Assembly: GCF_031180885.1 (NCBI RefSeq)
Contig: NZ_JAPSLK010000001.1
Coordinates: forward strand, 213,104 to 277,103
Origin: Saccharothrix sp.
GTDB lineage: Bacteria; Actinomycetota; Actinomycetes; Mycobacteriales; Pseudonocardiaceae
Direction of reading: 5' to 3'
DNA: 64,000 nucleotides
Part shown: positions 43,036-51,263 of the stretch, one piece after another
Position numbering within the stretch: position 1 is the stretch's first letter
Layout of the letters: every line of letters starts with the position of its first letter
Translations under genes and position numbers: made by a program
Notes under the pieces: model-generated
The model's database searches: none
What the model saw: only the letters and a program-made list of their open reading frames with translations
Told to the model about the DNA's origin: nothing

Positions 43036-44544
43036 TCACGCGCGCGCCCGCTCCGGTTCAGCGTCGGACTGCAACGAGTCCACCAACGCGGCCCGGTCCT
43101 CGGACGGCTCCGGCTTCAGCGCCAACCCGACCACCAGGTACAGCACCAACGACACCAGCAACGGCCAGGAGACGATCACCGCCTGGGTCACGAACTCCAC
43201 CTTGTTCTGCTGCAACACGTACAGCACCGCCCACGTCCCGAGCCCGCCCACCACGGACGAGATCGCCGCCGACGGCCCGACCCGCTTGAACCACGGCAGC
43301 AGCCCCAGCATCAACGGGATCGCGATCGGCCCCATCGTCGCCGCCACCAGCGCGATCACGACCTTCAGCACGAACCCCTTGGTGTCCGCCGTCAGCGCGA
43401 TCGTCATGGACAGCCCGATGAACGCGAACGTCGTGATCCGCGCCAACTGCAGTTGCGCGGCCTCGGACAGCCGGGTCACGCCCTTCCACAGGCGCGGCAA
43501 CATGTCCCGGGTGATCACGGCCGAGATCACGTTCGCGTCCGACGACACCATCGCCATCGTGTGCGAGAAGAACCCGGCCAGCACCAGCCCGACCATGCCC
43601 GCGGGCAGCATCGCCTTGCCCATCTCGACGTACGCCTGCTCCGCGTTGGCCTCCATGCCCGGCACGATCAGCGGCGCCGCCCACATCGGGAAGAACAGCA
43701 CGAGCGGCCACACCAGCCACAGCACGGAGGACAGCAGCGCCGACCGCTTCGCCGCCGCCCCGGACGGCGCGGCCATGTAGCGCTGCGCCAGGTTCCACAT
43801 GCCGCCGTTGTACTCAAGCGTCTTGATCAGGAACAACGCCATGAAGAACACCAACGTGTACTGACCGGCCAACGGCTCGGAGTGCGACTCCGGCAGTTGG
43901 TCCCAGATCTCCCACATGAAGGAGATGCCGCCGAAGTGCGCGGCCACCGCGACGAACATCGCGATGCCCGCCAACCCCTGGATGATGAACTGCCCGAAGT
44001 CGGTCAGCGCGTCGGCCCACAGACCGCCGAGCACCGAGTAGACCATCGTCACCAGGCCGACCAGCGTGATGCCCAGCCACACCTCGACGCCCGCGAAACC
44101 CTTGAGCAGCAACGCGACCGCGACCCACTTCGCCGCGATGTCGACGACCTTCAGCGCCGCGCCGGCCCACGCCATGACCTGCTGCGTCGGCACGTTGTAC
44201 CGGCGGGCGAGGTACTCCAGCGGCGACTTCACGCCGTGCTTCGAGCGCAGCCGGTTCCACGCGCCGGCCCACAGGAACGCGCCGATGCCCACGCCGACGC
44301 CGATGGTCAGCGCCCACCAGATGTAGACGGTGAGCCCGAGCCGGTAGGCCTCGGCGGCGAAGGCGACGAACATGACGGCGCTGTAGCCGGACATGTGGTG
44401 CGAGATGCCGGACAGCCACCAGGGCATCTTGCCGCCGGCGGTGAAGAAGTCCGCGATGTTCTTGATCCGCCCACGTGACCAGTAGCCGATGGCCACCATC
44501 ACGAAGAAGTACCCACCTACGACCAGCCAGTCGAGGGTGCCCAT
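43036..44544 (-). CDS. Sodium:solute symporter (SSS family)
   Basis: 502 residues with about 13 spans. The LeuT-fold family patterns include DFFTAGGKMPWWLSGISHHMSGYSAVMFV near 33-60, TMVYSVLGGLWADALTDFGQFIIQG near 165-190 (the sodium-site helix) and SHTMAMVSSDANVISAVITRDM near 330. The solute is not clear; relatives move sugars, carboxylates or urea derivatives with Na+. It is divergent from the LuxR gene. Confidence 0.92.
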   Translation of the reverse strand: MGTLDWLVVGGYFFVMVAIGYWSRGRIKNIADFFTAGGKMPWWLSGISHHMSGYSAVMFVAFAAEAYRLGLTVYIWWALTIGVGVGIGAFLWAGAWNRLRSKHGVKSPLEYLARRYNVPTQQVMAWAGAALKVVDIAAKWVAVALLLKGFAGVEVWLGITLVGLVTMVYSVLGGLWADALTDFGQFIIQGLAGIAMFVAVAAHFGGISFMWEIWDQLPESHSEPLAGQYTLVFFMALFLIKTLEYNGGMWNLAQRYMAAPSGAAAKRSALLSSVLWLVWPLVLFFPMWAAPLIVPGMEANAEQAYVEMGKAMLPAGMVGLVLAGFFSHTMAMVSSDANVISAVITRDMLPRLWKGVTRLSEAAQLQLARITTFAFIGLSMTIALTADTKGFVLKVVIALVAATMGPIAIPLMLGLLPWFKRVGPSAAISSVVGGLGTWAVLYVLQQNKVEFVTQAVIVSWPLLVSLVLYLVVGLALKPEPSEDRAALVDSLQSDAEPERARA

Positions 44545-44680
44545 CCAACCTCCCTGAACGTCCTCGGCGGGCGGCAGCGCGACAGAACGGGCGGCGGTGC
44601 GCGGCGTCCCACGTGCGGGTGTGTGACGTAGGTCTTACGGAGCCGTTGCACTGTGCGGAAGACCACAGCAGCCAACTGAC

Positions 44681-44704
44681 TCACAGTTGTGACTCTTGTT
44701 CACA
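44681..44704. promoter_or_regulatory. Overlapping TCACA/TGTGA inverted repeats
   Basis: TCACA-GT-TGTGA (44681-44692) is followed by CTCTTGT-TCACA, giving TGTGA-N7-TCACA. This recalls a Crp site, but Crp normally has a six-base spacer. It lies in the 230-bp divergent region between the symporter and LuxR genes and could serve either. Confidence 0.4.
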
Positions 44705-44774
44705 TACGTGACCAAGTCATACCGACAGTTTTGTTTCGCGAAACCCCGTCATGTCCCCGCGGCGAACAACTCCC

Positions 44775-45479
44775 ATGGACATGCAAACCGGTGTCAACGG
44801 CCGTCCGCTGCCCGCGGGCGCGGGCCGGCATGCCTCGGGGCCGGGGATCGCGCTGGTCGATCCCATCCCGCTGTTCCGCGAGGGCCTGTCGGCGGTCGTG
44901 CGCCGAACACCGGGCCTGAACTGGCTCGGCTCGACCGGGCACCTGCACACGGCCGTGCGGCTCCAGGAGCGGCTGCGGCCGGACGTGCTGCTGGTGGACT
45001 CGGTGCTGGACCCGCAGGGCCACCTGGCCACCCTGCTGGTCGGCAACGACCCGCAGCTCGTGGTGATCTCGCTCGTGCGCGAGCCGCACCGGACCGCGAA
45101 GTACGTGCGGGGCGCGCTCGCGGCGGGCGTGCGCGGGCTCGTGCCGCGCGGCGGCGAGGTGGGCGAGGTGCTCCAGGCGATCGTGCGCGGGCACCAGGAG
45201 CGCATGTACGTCGACCCGACGCTCGCGCCGCTGGCCGCGGGGTTCACGCCGACCGCCGAGGCCGGGTCGCGGCGGGCGCTGTCGCGGCGGGAGTACGAAG
45301 TGCTGCAGTTGATCGCCGACGGACTGGAGAACCAGGCGGTGGCCAACGAGCTGTACGTGTCGGTGGAGACCGTCCGCACGCACGTGAAGAACATCCTGCG
45401 CAAGCTGCGGGCCCGGGATCGCACGCACGCCGTGTCCCTCGCCTACCAGGCCGGACTGCTCAGCTCGAACATGAAGTGA
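44775..45479 (+). CDS. LuxR-family response regulator with atypical receiver
   Basis: About 234 residues. The receiver-like domain shows IALVDPIPLFREGLSAVV and VLLVDSVLDPQG, with one Asp at the usual phosphorylation place, but the acidic pair is only partly kept (VDP) and no clear Lys is present in GVRGLVPRGG. The C-terminal LuxR helix-turn-helix (LSRREYEVLQLIADGLENQAVANELYVSVETVRTHVKNIL) is intact. No histidine kinase is next to it. ATG at 44751 is an in-frame alternative. Confidence 0.88.
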   Translation: MDMQTGVNGRPLPAGAGRHASGPGIALVDPIPLFREGLSAVVRRTPGLNWLGSTGHLHTAVRLQERLRPDVLLVDSVLDPQGHLATLLVGNDPQLVVISLVREPHRTAKYVRGALAAGVRGLVPRGGEVGEVLQAIVRGHQERMYVDPTLAPLAAGFTPTAEAGSRRALSRREYEVLQLIADGLENQAVANELYVSVETVRTHVKNILRKLRARDRTHAVSLAYQAGLLSSNMK

Positions 45480-45521
45480 TCTCGTCTGCTCCGCCACAAC
45501 CGGGTAGCCGCCCTTGCCGGG

Positions 45522-45561
45522 GTTACTGACAGGTAATAAACTGTTGTTACCGGTCAGTAGG
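45522..45561. promoter_or_regulatory. Two lipid-regulon operators of fadE5
   Basis: GTTACTGACAGGTAAT (45522-45537) and GTTACCGGTCAGTAGG (45546-45561) both match NTTACYRNYNRGTARN and are 24 bp apart. They lie 35-74 bp before the fadE5 start, where a repressor would cover the promoter. Confidence 0.7.
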
Positions 45562-45595
45562 GGACAGCCCCGACCTGTTTGGAGAGAGCGACGAG

Positions 45596-47434
45596 ATGGG
45601 TCACTACAAGAGCAACGTCCGAGACCTCGAGTTCAACCTCTTCGAGGTCTTCAACGTGCAGGACCACCTCGGCACGGGGCCGTTCGAGCAGTCCGACGAG
45701 GACACCGCGCGCGGCGTGCTGGCCGAGTTGAACAACCTCGCGGTGGGCCCGCTGGCGGAGTCCTTCGCCGACGCCGACCGCAACCCGCCCGTGTTCGACC
45801 CGAAGACGCACTCGGCGACGCTGCCCGAGTCCTTCAAGAAGTCCTACCAGGCGATCTGGGACGGCGAGTGGTACCGCCTGTCCCTGCCCAACGAGCTGGG
45901 CGGCTTCGGCATCCCGCCGTCGGTGCAGTGGGCGGCGTCCGAGCTGATCCTGGGCGCGAACCCGGCGATCTACATGTACCTGGCCGGCCCCAACTTCGCG
46001 ACCGTCGTGCACAAGAACGGCACCGACGAGCAGAAGCGCTGGGCCGAGATCATGATCGAGCGCGGCTGGGGCGCCACCATGGTGCTCACCGAGCCCGACG
46101 CCGGCTCCGACGTGGGCGCGGGCCGGACGAAGGCCGTGCTCCAGGAGGACGGCTCGTGGCACCTCGACGGTGTGAAGCGGTTCATCACCTCGGGTGACCA
46201 GGACCTAACCGAGAACATCATGCACCTGGTGCTGGCCCGCCCCGAGGGCCCCGGCATCGAGGCGAAGCCCGGCACCAAGGGCCTGTCCCTGTTCCTGGTG
46301 CCCAAGTGGCACTTCGACCCGCAGACCGGCGAGCCGACCGGCGAGCGCAACGGCGCCTTCGTCACCAACGTCGAGCACAAGATGGGCCTCAAGGTCTCCA
46401 CGACCTGCGAGCTGACCTTCGGCCAGCACGGCGTGCCCGCCAAGGGCTGGCTGCTCGGCGAGGTGCACGACGGCATCGCGCAGATGTTCCAGGTCATCGA
46501 GTACGCCCGGATGATGGTCGGCACCAAGGCCATCGGCACGCTGTCCACCGGCTACCTCAACGCCCTGGCCTACGCCAAGGAGCGGGTGCAGAGCGCCGAC
46601 CTGACCCGCATGACCGACAAGACCGCGCCCCGGGTCACCATCACCAACCACCCGGACGTGCGCCGCTCGCTCATGCTGCAGAAGGCCTACGCCGAGGGAC
46701 TGCGCGCGGTGTACCTCTACACCGCCACGTTCCAGGACCAGGTCGCGCTGGGCGGCGAGGCCAAGGAGCTGGCGGAGAAGGTCAACGACCTGCTGCTGCC
46801 GATCGTCAAGGGCGTCGGCTCCGAGCGGGCCTACGAGCAGCTCGCGCAGTCGCTGCAGACCCTGGGCGGCTCCGGCTTCCTCCAGGAGTACCCGATCGAG
46901 CAGTACATCCGGGACTCCAAGATCGACTCCCTGTACGAGGGCACCACGGCCATCCAGTCGCTGGACTTCTTCTTCCGGAAGATCATCCGCGACAAGGGCC
47001 AGGCGCTGGGCTTCCTCAACGGCGAGATCCAGTCGTTCATCGACAACGAGGGCGGCAACGGCCGGCTCAAGGAGGAGCGGGCGCTGCTCAAGCAGGGCCT
47101 GGAGGACCTGCAGGGCATCCTGGGCGCGATGATCGGCTTCCTGACCAGCTCGCAGGAGGACGTGCGCAACCTGTACAAGGTCGGCCAGAACACCGTCCGC
47201 CTGCTGATGACCGCCGGTGACGTGCTGGTCGGCTGGCTGCTGCTGCGCCAGGCCGAGGTGGCCCTGGCCAAGCTCGACGGTCAGGTGTCGGCCAAGGACA
47301 AGGCGTTCTACGAGGGCAAGGTGGCGGTCGCGTCCTTCTTCGCGAAGACCGTGCTGCCCGAGCTGTCCGCGCGCCGCAAGATCACCGAGAACACCGACAA
47401 CTCGCTGATGGACATCGACGAGTCCGCGTTCTGA
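45596..47434 (+). CDS. fadE5: Acyl-CoA dehydrogenase, FadE5 type
   Basis: 612 residues, the longer form of the family. It opens [18 protein letters not shown] and runs parallel to M. tuberculosis FadE5 (Rv0244c, 611 residues): [25 protein letters not shown] (FAD/substrate loop), [22 protein letters not shown], and [19 protein letters not shown] with the catalytic-loop Glu. FadE5 oxidises acyl-CoAs of many lengths in the first step of beta-oxidation and hands electrons to ETF, then EtfD. It has its own promoter with two lipid-regulon operators. Confidence 0.94.
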   Translation: MGHYKSNVRDLEFNLFEVFNVQDHLGTGPFEQSDEDTARGVLAELNNLAVGPLAESFADADRNPPVFDPKTHSATLPESFKKSYQAIWDGEWYRLSLPNELGGFGIPPSVQWAASELILGANPAIYMYLAGPNFATVVHKNGTDEQKRWAEIMIERGWGATMVLTEPDAGSDVGAGRTKAVLQEDGSWHLDGVKRFITSGDQDLTENIMHLVLARPEGPGIEAKPGTKGLSLFLVPKWHFDPQTGEPTGERNGAFVTNVEHKMGLKVSTTCELTFGQHGVPAKGWLLGEVHDGIAQMFQVIEYARMMVGTKAIGTLSTGYLNALAYAKERVQSADLTRMTDKTAPRVTITNHPDVRRSLMLQKAYAEGLRAVYLYTATFQDQVALGGEAKELAEKVNDLLLPIVKGVGSERAYEQLAQSLQTLGGSGFLQEYPIEQYIRDSKIDSLYEGTTAIQSLDFFFRKIIRDKGQALGFLNGEIQSFIDNEGGNGRLKEERALLKQGLEDLQGILGAMIGFLTSSQEDVRNLYKVGQNTVRLLMTAGDVLVGWLLLRQAEVALAKLDGQVSAKDKAFYEGKVAVASFFAKTVLPELSARRKITENTDNSLMDIDESAF

Positions 47435-47451
47435 TCCTGCTGCGAGGACCA

Positions 47452-47489
47452 GGGCGGTTCCCCCGGGGCGTTGGGGGGACCGCCCTTTT
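47452..47489 (+). terminator. Rho-independent terminator after fadE5
   Basis: GGGCGGTTCCCCC pairs with GGGGGGACCGCCC (one G-T pair) around an eight-base loop and is followed by TTTT. It begins 18 bp after the stop. Confidence 0.88.
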
Positions 47490-47510
47490 CGTCAGCCCTT
47501 GTGCGCGTTG

Positions 47511-48314
47511 TCAGCCCTTGTGGGCGCGGGCCGCCGCGAAGCAGTAGACGCCGAAGCCCAGGAAGCCCAAGGCGATCAGGGCGAGCAGGAAGATGCCGTA
47601 GGGCTGGGCGGCGAGCGTGTGCAGCGCCTTGTCCAGCCCGCCGGATTCCGACGGGTCCGCCTCGATGGCCGCGAACCCGACCAGGATCCCGATCAACCCG
47701 TACGCGATCCCCTTGCCGATCCACCCGACCCGCCCCAGCCGCTCGACCCACTTCTGCGACCCGGCCGGCAGCTCGGACATGTAGAGGTCGTCCTCGAAGG
47801 ACTTCTTGACCCCCTTGCGCGCGACCGCGACCCCCAGCCCGATCACGAACAACGCCACCGCACCCACCAACACCTGCCCGAGCGGCAGCGCCAACACCTT
47901 CGCCGTCCACGTCTGCGACTGCTCGGTGGACGTCTTCTGGCTCGACCCGGTCGCATAGTTGACGGCCGCGATACCGATCACGACCCCGGTGATCGCCCGC
48001 CCGACCGAGCCGCACCGCCGGTACCAGCGCTTCCGCTCCGGCGACACCCACTGGTACCCGGACACCGCCATGGCCACCTGCCACAGCGCGAACGCGAACA
48101 GCCCGACCGCCAACACCCACAGCAACACCGGCCCGAGGGACGTCTCGGCGATCGTCGCCACCGCACCCTTCTGGTCGGTGCGCTCCCCGGTGTCACCCAG
48201 CACCACCTGCGCGGTCAACACGGCCAGCAGCACGTGGACCACCCCGTAGCACACCATCCCCGCCCGGCCGAGCAGTTGCACGGCCGGGTGACGTCTCACC
48301 TCATGCACGCTCAC
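47511..48314 (-). CDS. DUF1206 membrane protein
   Basis: 267 residues with six spans in three pairs, each with an arginine/glycine-rich entry: VQLLGRAGMVCYGVVHVLLAVL, RCGSVGRAITGVVIGIAAV and RLGRVGWIGKGIAYGLIGILVG. This threefold repeat defines DUF1206, of unknown function. Its last codons (Ala-His-Lys-Gly-stop) are followed by a second copy of the same 18 bp (47492-47509), a small tandem duplication after the gene. Confidence 0.87.
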   Translation of the reverse strand: MSVHEVRRHPAVQLLGRAGMVCYGVVHVLLAVLTAQVVLGDTGERTDQKGAVATIAETSLGPVLLWVLAVGLFAFALWQVAMAVSGYQWVSPERKRWYRRCGSVGRAITGVVIGIAAVNYATGSSQKTSTEQSQTWTAKVLALPLGQVLVGAVALFVIGLGVAVARKGVKKSFEDDLYMSELPAGSQKWVERLGRVGWIGKGIAYGLIGILVGFAAIEADPSESGGLDKALHTLAAQPYGIFLLALIALGFLGFGVYCFAAARAHKG

Positions 48315-48511
48315 GATCGAGTGAATACCCGCCCCCGACCAGCCCTAAGCCGCCCCACTCGTCGGCGCGCTCTCGCAAGATCAAAAGCCAGAAGCGGGCC
48401 TGGAGGCGCCCTTCCTTTGGCCGAATAGCCGACAGGAAGCGCCTTCGGCGCGAAGAGCAACGCCTACGGCACGTGAGCACCATAGGCGTTGAGGCGAGCG
48501 TTCATGCGGCG
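48315..48511. other. Intergenic region with palindromes and an AAGATCAAAA repeat
   Basis: CAAGATCAAAAG at 48376-48387, preceded by GCGCTCTC, repeats the sequence at 28249-28265. A 12-bp inverted repeat (CAACGCCTACGG / CCATAGGCGTTG) lies at about 48463-48495, just after the 3' end of the VanW gene, and may end its transcript. No gene is seen. Confidence 0.6.
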
Positions 48512-50839
48512 CTAACCCGCCGGCGGGGCCTCGCACACGATCTTCGGCGACGGGTCGTACTTGACCGTCCGCGACTCGGACCGCGTCTGCCCGGTGCGAC
48601 GGTCCGTGATGGTCCGGGTGTCCGTCACCGTGAAGCCCTGAGAGCCGTTGCTGGGCACGCACGGCTGGGTGGTCTTCTTGATCTCCTGCGGCTCGGTGAA
48701 GTTCGTGCGCTCGCTGGTGGACCCGGTGACGTCGTAGTTCTTCGTCCCCCACAGCACGATCTTCAGCGACGACGGGGTCCAGATGGTCTGGATCGCGACG
48801 CCGGTCTGGTCGGGGTTGGTGAACTTGATGTCGATCAGGCTGTTGCCCGCGGCGTCCATGAACACCGTGGCCTCGCGACCCGCCGGGTAGCGGGAGATCC
48901 AGTAGCTGTGCTCCTTGTGCCCGGCGTCCTTCATGCCCGCGTGGTACGCCGCGTTGTACAGCGTCGTGGCGAACTGGGAGATGCCGCCGCCGACCGCGCG
49001 GCCGGGGGCGCCGTTCTCGATGATGCCCGCCTCGACGTAGCCCTGGGCGGTGCCGCGGGGGCCGGTGAAGCCGTTGAGGGAGAACGTCTCGCCGGGCTTC
49101 ACGATCGCGCCGTTGACCTTCTGCGCCACCACGCGGATGTTCACGCCCGAGTCGGCCGCGAAGCCACCGGTCTGGAACTCGCCGATGACCTCCTTGATGC
49201 CCATCTGGTTGGCCTGCTCGGTGGTCACCTTGGCGGGCGACTTCTTGTACTCCGCCTTGATCTCGCGCTGATCGGCGCGCTTGAGCACGTCGAGGTACGG
49301 GGCCAGCGACTTCTCCCAGTCGATGGTCAGCCCGTCCACGGACTCCTTGACGGTGGGCCGGCCGCCCTCGAACACGATCTCGGCGTCCTTGCCCTCCTTC
49401 TCGGTGTCCTTGAGCTGGGGGCCTGCGGCCTCGATGACCTTGTTGTTGTCCACCTTGACGTTCAGGCTGCCGTCGTCGGCGGGCTCGAACACCAGCGTGC
49501 CGAAGAGCTGCTCGGGCGTGAGCGTGGCGTCCTTGCCCTCGCCCTTGATCAGGACAGGCGACGCGACGGCGGGCTTGGCGACCTCGTCGAGCGCCTTCTG
49601 CACGCCCTCCTTGGTCGTCTTGACCGGGGTGGTCGCGACCGGCAGTTCGACCGTGCCGCCGTCCGCCCAGTCGGCGAGCAGCTTCTCGCGTGCGCCGGCG
49701 GCGTCGAGCTTCTGGCCCTGCTTGGGGTCTACGGCGACGGCCGTGCCGCCCTCGAACTTGATGGTGCCCTCGGCCGGGTCGTGGTCGGTCTTGGCGCGCA
49801 GGCCCTCCACCGCGGCGGACAGCTTGCCCTGGTCGCTGCGGGTGGCGAAACCGACCTCGCGGGAGGTGAAGAACGAGGTGATGCGGGTGATCGGGGACAG
49901 CGGCTGGTCACCCGCCCGCTCGAACGTGCCCGCCCAGTCCAGTTCCAGGCCCGCGGCCTTGGGGTCGACCTCGGTGTCCACGTCGCCCGCGCGCGCCTTG
50001 ACCGGCTTCTCCAGGCGGGGGCCGATCTCGGCGCGCAGCTTCTGCTCGGCGTCCTGGTGGCTCATGCCGCCCACGTCGACGCCCGCGACGGTCACGCCGC
50101 GCGGCACGTTGCCGCTGGAGACCAGGATGTCCAGGCCGTACAGGAGCACGAGCAGGCCGAACACGCCGGCCGCGACGAGCGCGACCTTCTTGCGGCTCTT
50201 GCGGCGCTGGTCGTCCTCGTCGGCGGCGGTGCCCTCGTCGACCATCATCGGGCCCAGGACGGTGGCCTCCGGCTCGCCGACCGGGGTCGCGAACACGGTG
50301 GTCTGCTCGGAAGGGGACGGGTTTCGCGGACCGTCCTGCGGCCCGTTGAACGCCCGGGTCTCGTCGAAGGCGCGGGTCTCGTCGAACGCCCGGGTTTCGT
50401 CGAACGCGGGCGCGCCCTGCGGGCCGCCGAAAGCGCGGGTCTCGTCGAACGCCGGCGCGCCCTGCGGGCCGGGGAAGGCGCGGGTCTCGTCGGCGGGCGG
50501 GGTCAGCTTGCGGGTGACCTCGTCGGGGTGGGGGTTGGGCACATCGTGGGTGACGCCCGTGGGGGCCGAAAGGTTGCCGCTGTCGATGTACCGGGTCGCG
50601 TCCGAGGGTGCGACGTCGCGCACGGTGGCGTCGGCGGGCGCGGCCTCGCGGCCGGACGCGTCGGCGGGCTCGTCGGGCTCCTCCTGCGGCCAGGCGTCCT
50701 CTTCCCGGGGCCACTGCGCCTCCCCGGCGGACGGCCCGGAGCCGTTCGTCGGGCGCTCCGAACCGGTGCCCGACGGGCGGACCGGCTGGAACGCCGTGGT
50801 CCGCTCAGCGTCGTACTCCGGTCTCTGGTTCTCCGGCAC
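48512..50839 (-). CDS. VanW family protein with YoaR-like domains and a phospho-motif tail
   Basis: 775 residues. The cytosolic N-terminus (1-215) is acidic and disordered and holds five DETRAF words at about 117-164 plus ERTTAF at 12-17 and EQTTVF at 178-183. One span follows (VALVAAGVFGLLVLLYGLDIL, about 219-239). Outside the membrane are two putative peptidoglycan-binding (YoaR-like) domains and a C-terminal VanW domain (VNIRVVAQKVNGAIVKPGETFSLNGFTGPR, GISQFATTLYNAAYHAGM). A role at the cell wall under Ser/Thr-kinase control is likely. Confidence 0.85.
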   Translation of the reverse strand: MPENQRPEYDAERTTAFQPVRPSGTGSERPTNGSGPSAGEAQWPREEDAWPQEEPDEPADASGREAAPADATVRDVAPSDATRYIDSGNLSAPTGVTHDVPNPHPDEVTRKLTPPADETRAFPGPQGAPAFDETRAFGGPQGAPAFDETRAFDETRAFDETRAFNGPQDGPRNPSPSEQTTVFATPVGEPEATVLGPMMVDEGTAADEDDQRRKSRKKVALVAAGVFGLLVLLYGLDILVSSGNVPRGVTVAGVDVGGMSHQDAEQKLRAEIGPRLEKPVKARAGDVDTEVDPKAAGLELDWAGTFERAGDQPLSPITRITSFFTSREVGFATRSDQGKLSAAVEGLRAKTDHDPAEGTIKFEGGTAVAVDPKQGQKLDAAGAREKLLADWADGGTVELPVATTPVKTTKEGVQKALDEVAKPAVASPVLIKGEGKDATLTPEQLFGTLVFEPADDGSLNVKVDNNKVIEAAGPQLKDTEKEGKDAEIVFEGGRPTVKESVDGLTIDWEKSLAPYLDVLKRADQREIKAEYKKSPAKVTTEQANQMGIKEVIGEFQTGGFAADSGVNIRVVAQKVNGAIVKPGETFSLNGFTGPRGTAQGYVEAGIIENGAPGRAVGGGISQFATTLYNAAYHAGMKDAGHKEHSYWISRYPAGREATVFMDAAGNSLIDIKFTNPDQTGVAIQTIWTPSSLKIVLWGTKNYDVTGSTSERTNFTEPQEIKKTTQPCVPSNGSQGFTVTDTRTITDRRTGQTRSESRTVKYDPSPKIVCEAPPAG

Positions 50840-50920
50840 CGCTCCCCCTCTTGCCTCTCACGCAAGGTCCTGGGACTGCTTACCCGACCGCCGTCACACG
50901 TCGATCACGGTCGGGCGGTT

Positions 50921-51241
50921 CTAGAGGTAAAGGCCCGTTCCGTGATCCGACCGCTCGGTGGCGGTGGCGTGCACGTCGCGCTCGCGCATGACCAGGTAGG
51001 TCGCGCCCTGCACCTCGACCTCGAACTGCTCGTCCGGGTTGAACAGGACCCGGTCGCCGACCTTGACGTGCCGCACGTTCGTGCCGACCCCGAGCACCTC
51101 GCCCCAGGCCAGACGCTTGGCCATCTGGGCGGTGGCCGGGATCAGGATGCCGCCGCTGCTGCGGCGCTCGCCGTCCTCCGGGGAGATCCGCACCATGACG
51201 CGGTCGTGCAGCATCTGGATCTCAAGCTTGACATCGGGCAC
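50921..51241 (-). CDS. GroES-like co-chaperonin family protein
   Basis: 106 residues with the Cpn10 barrel pattern: MLHDRVMVRISPEDGERRSSGGILIPATAQ (mobile-loop region), WGEVLGVGTNVRHVKVGDRVLFNP and ATYLVMRERDV. No groEL is next to it. The C-terminal tail differs from true GroES, so it may serve a different partner. It is the middle of a same-strand run after the NHL protein gene. Confidence 0.82.
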   Translation of the reverse strand: MPDVKLEIQMLHDRVMVRISPEDGERRSSGGILIPATAQMAKRLAWGEVLGVGTNVRHVKVGDRVLFNPDEQFEVEVQGATYLVMRERDVHATATERSDHGTGLYL

Positions 51242-51263
51242 CCGATGAGTCTACGTGGGCTCT

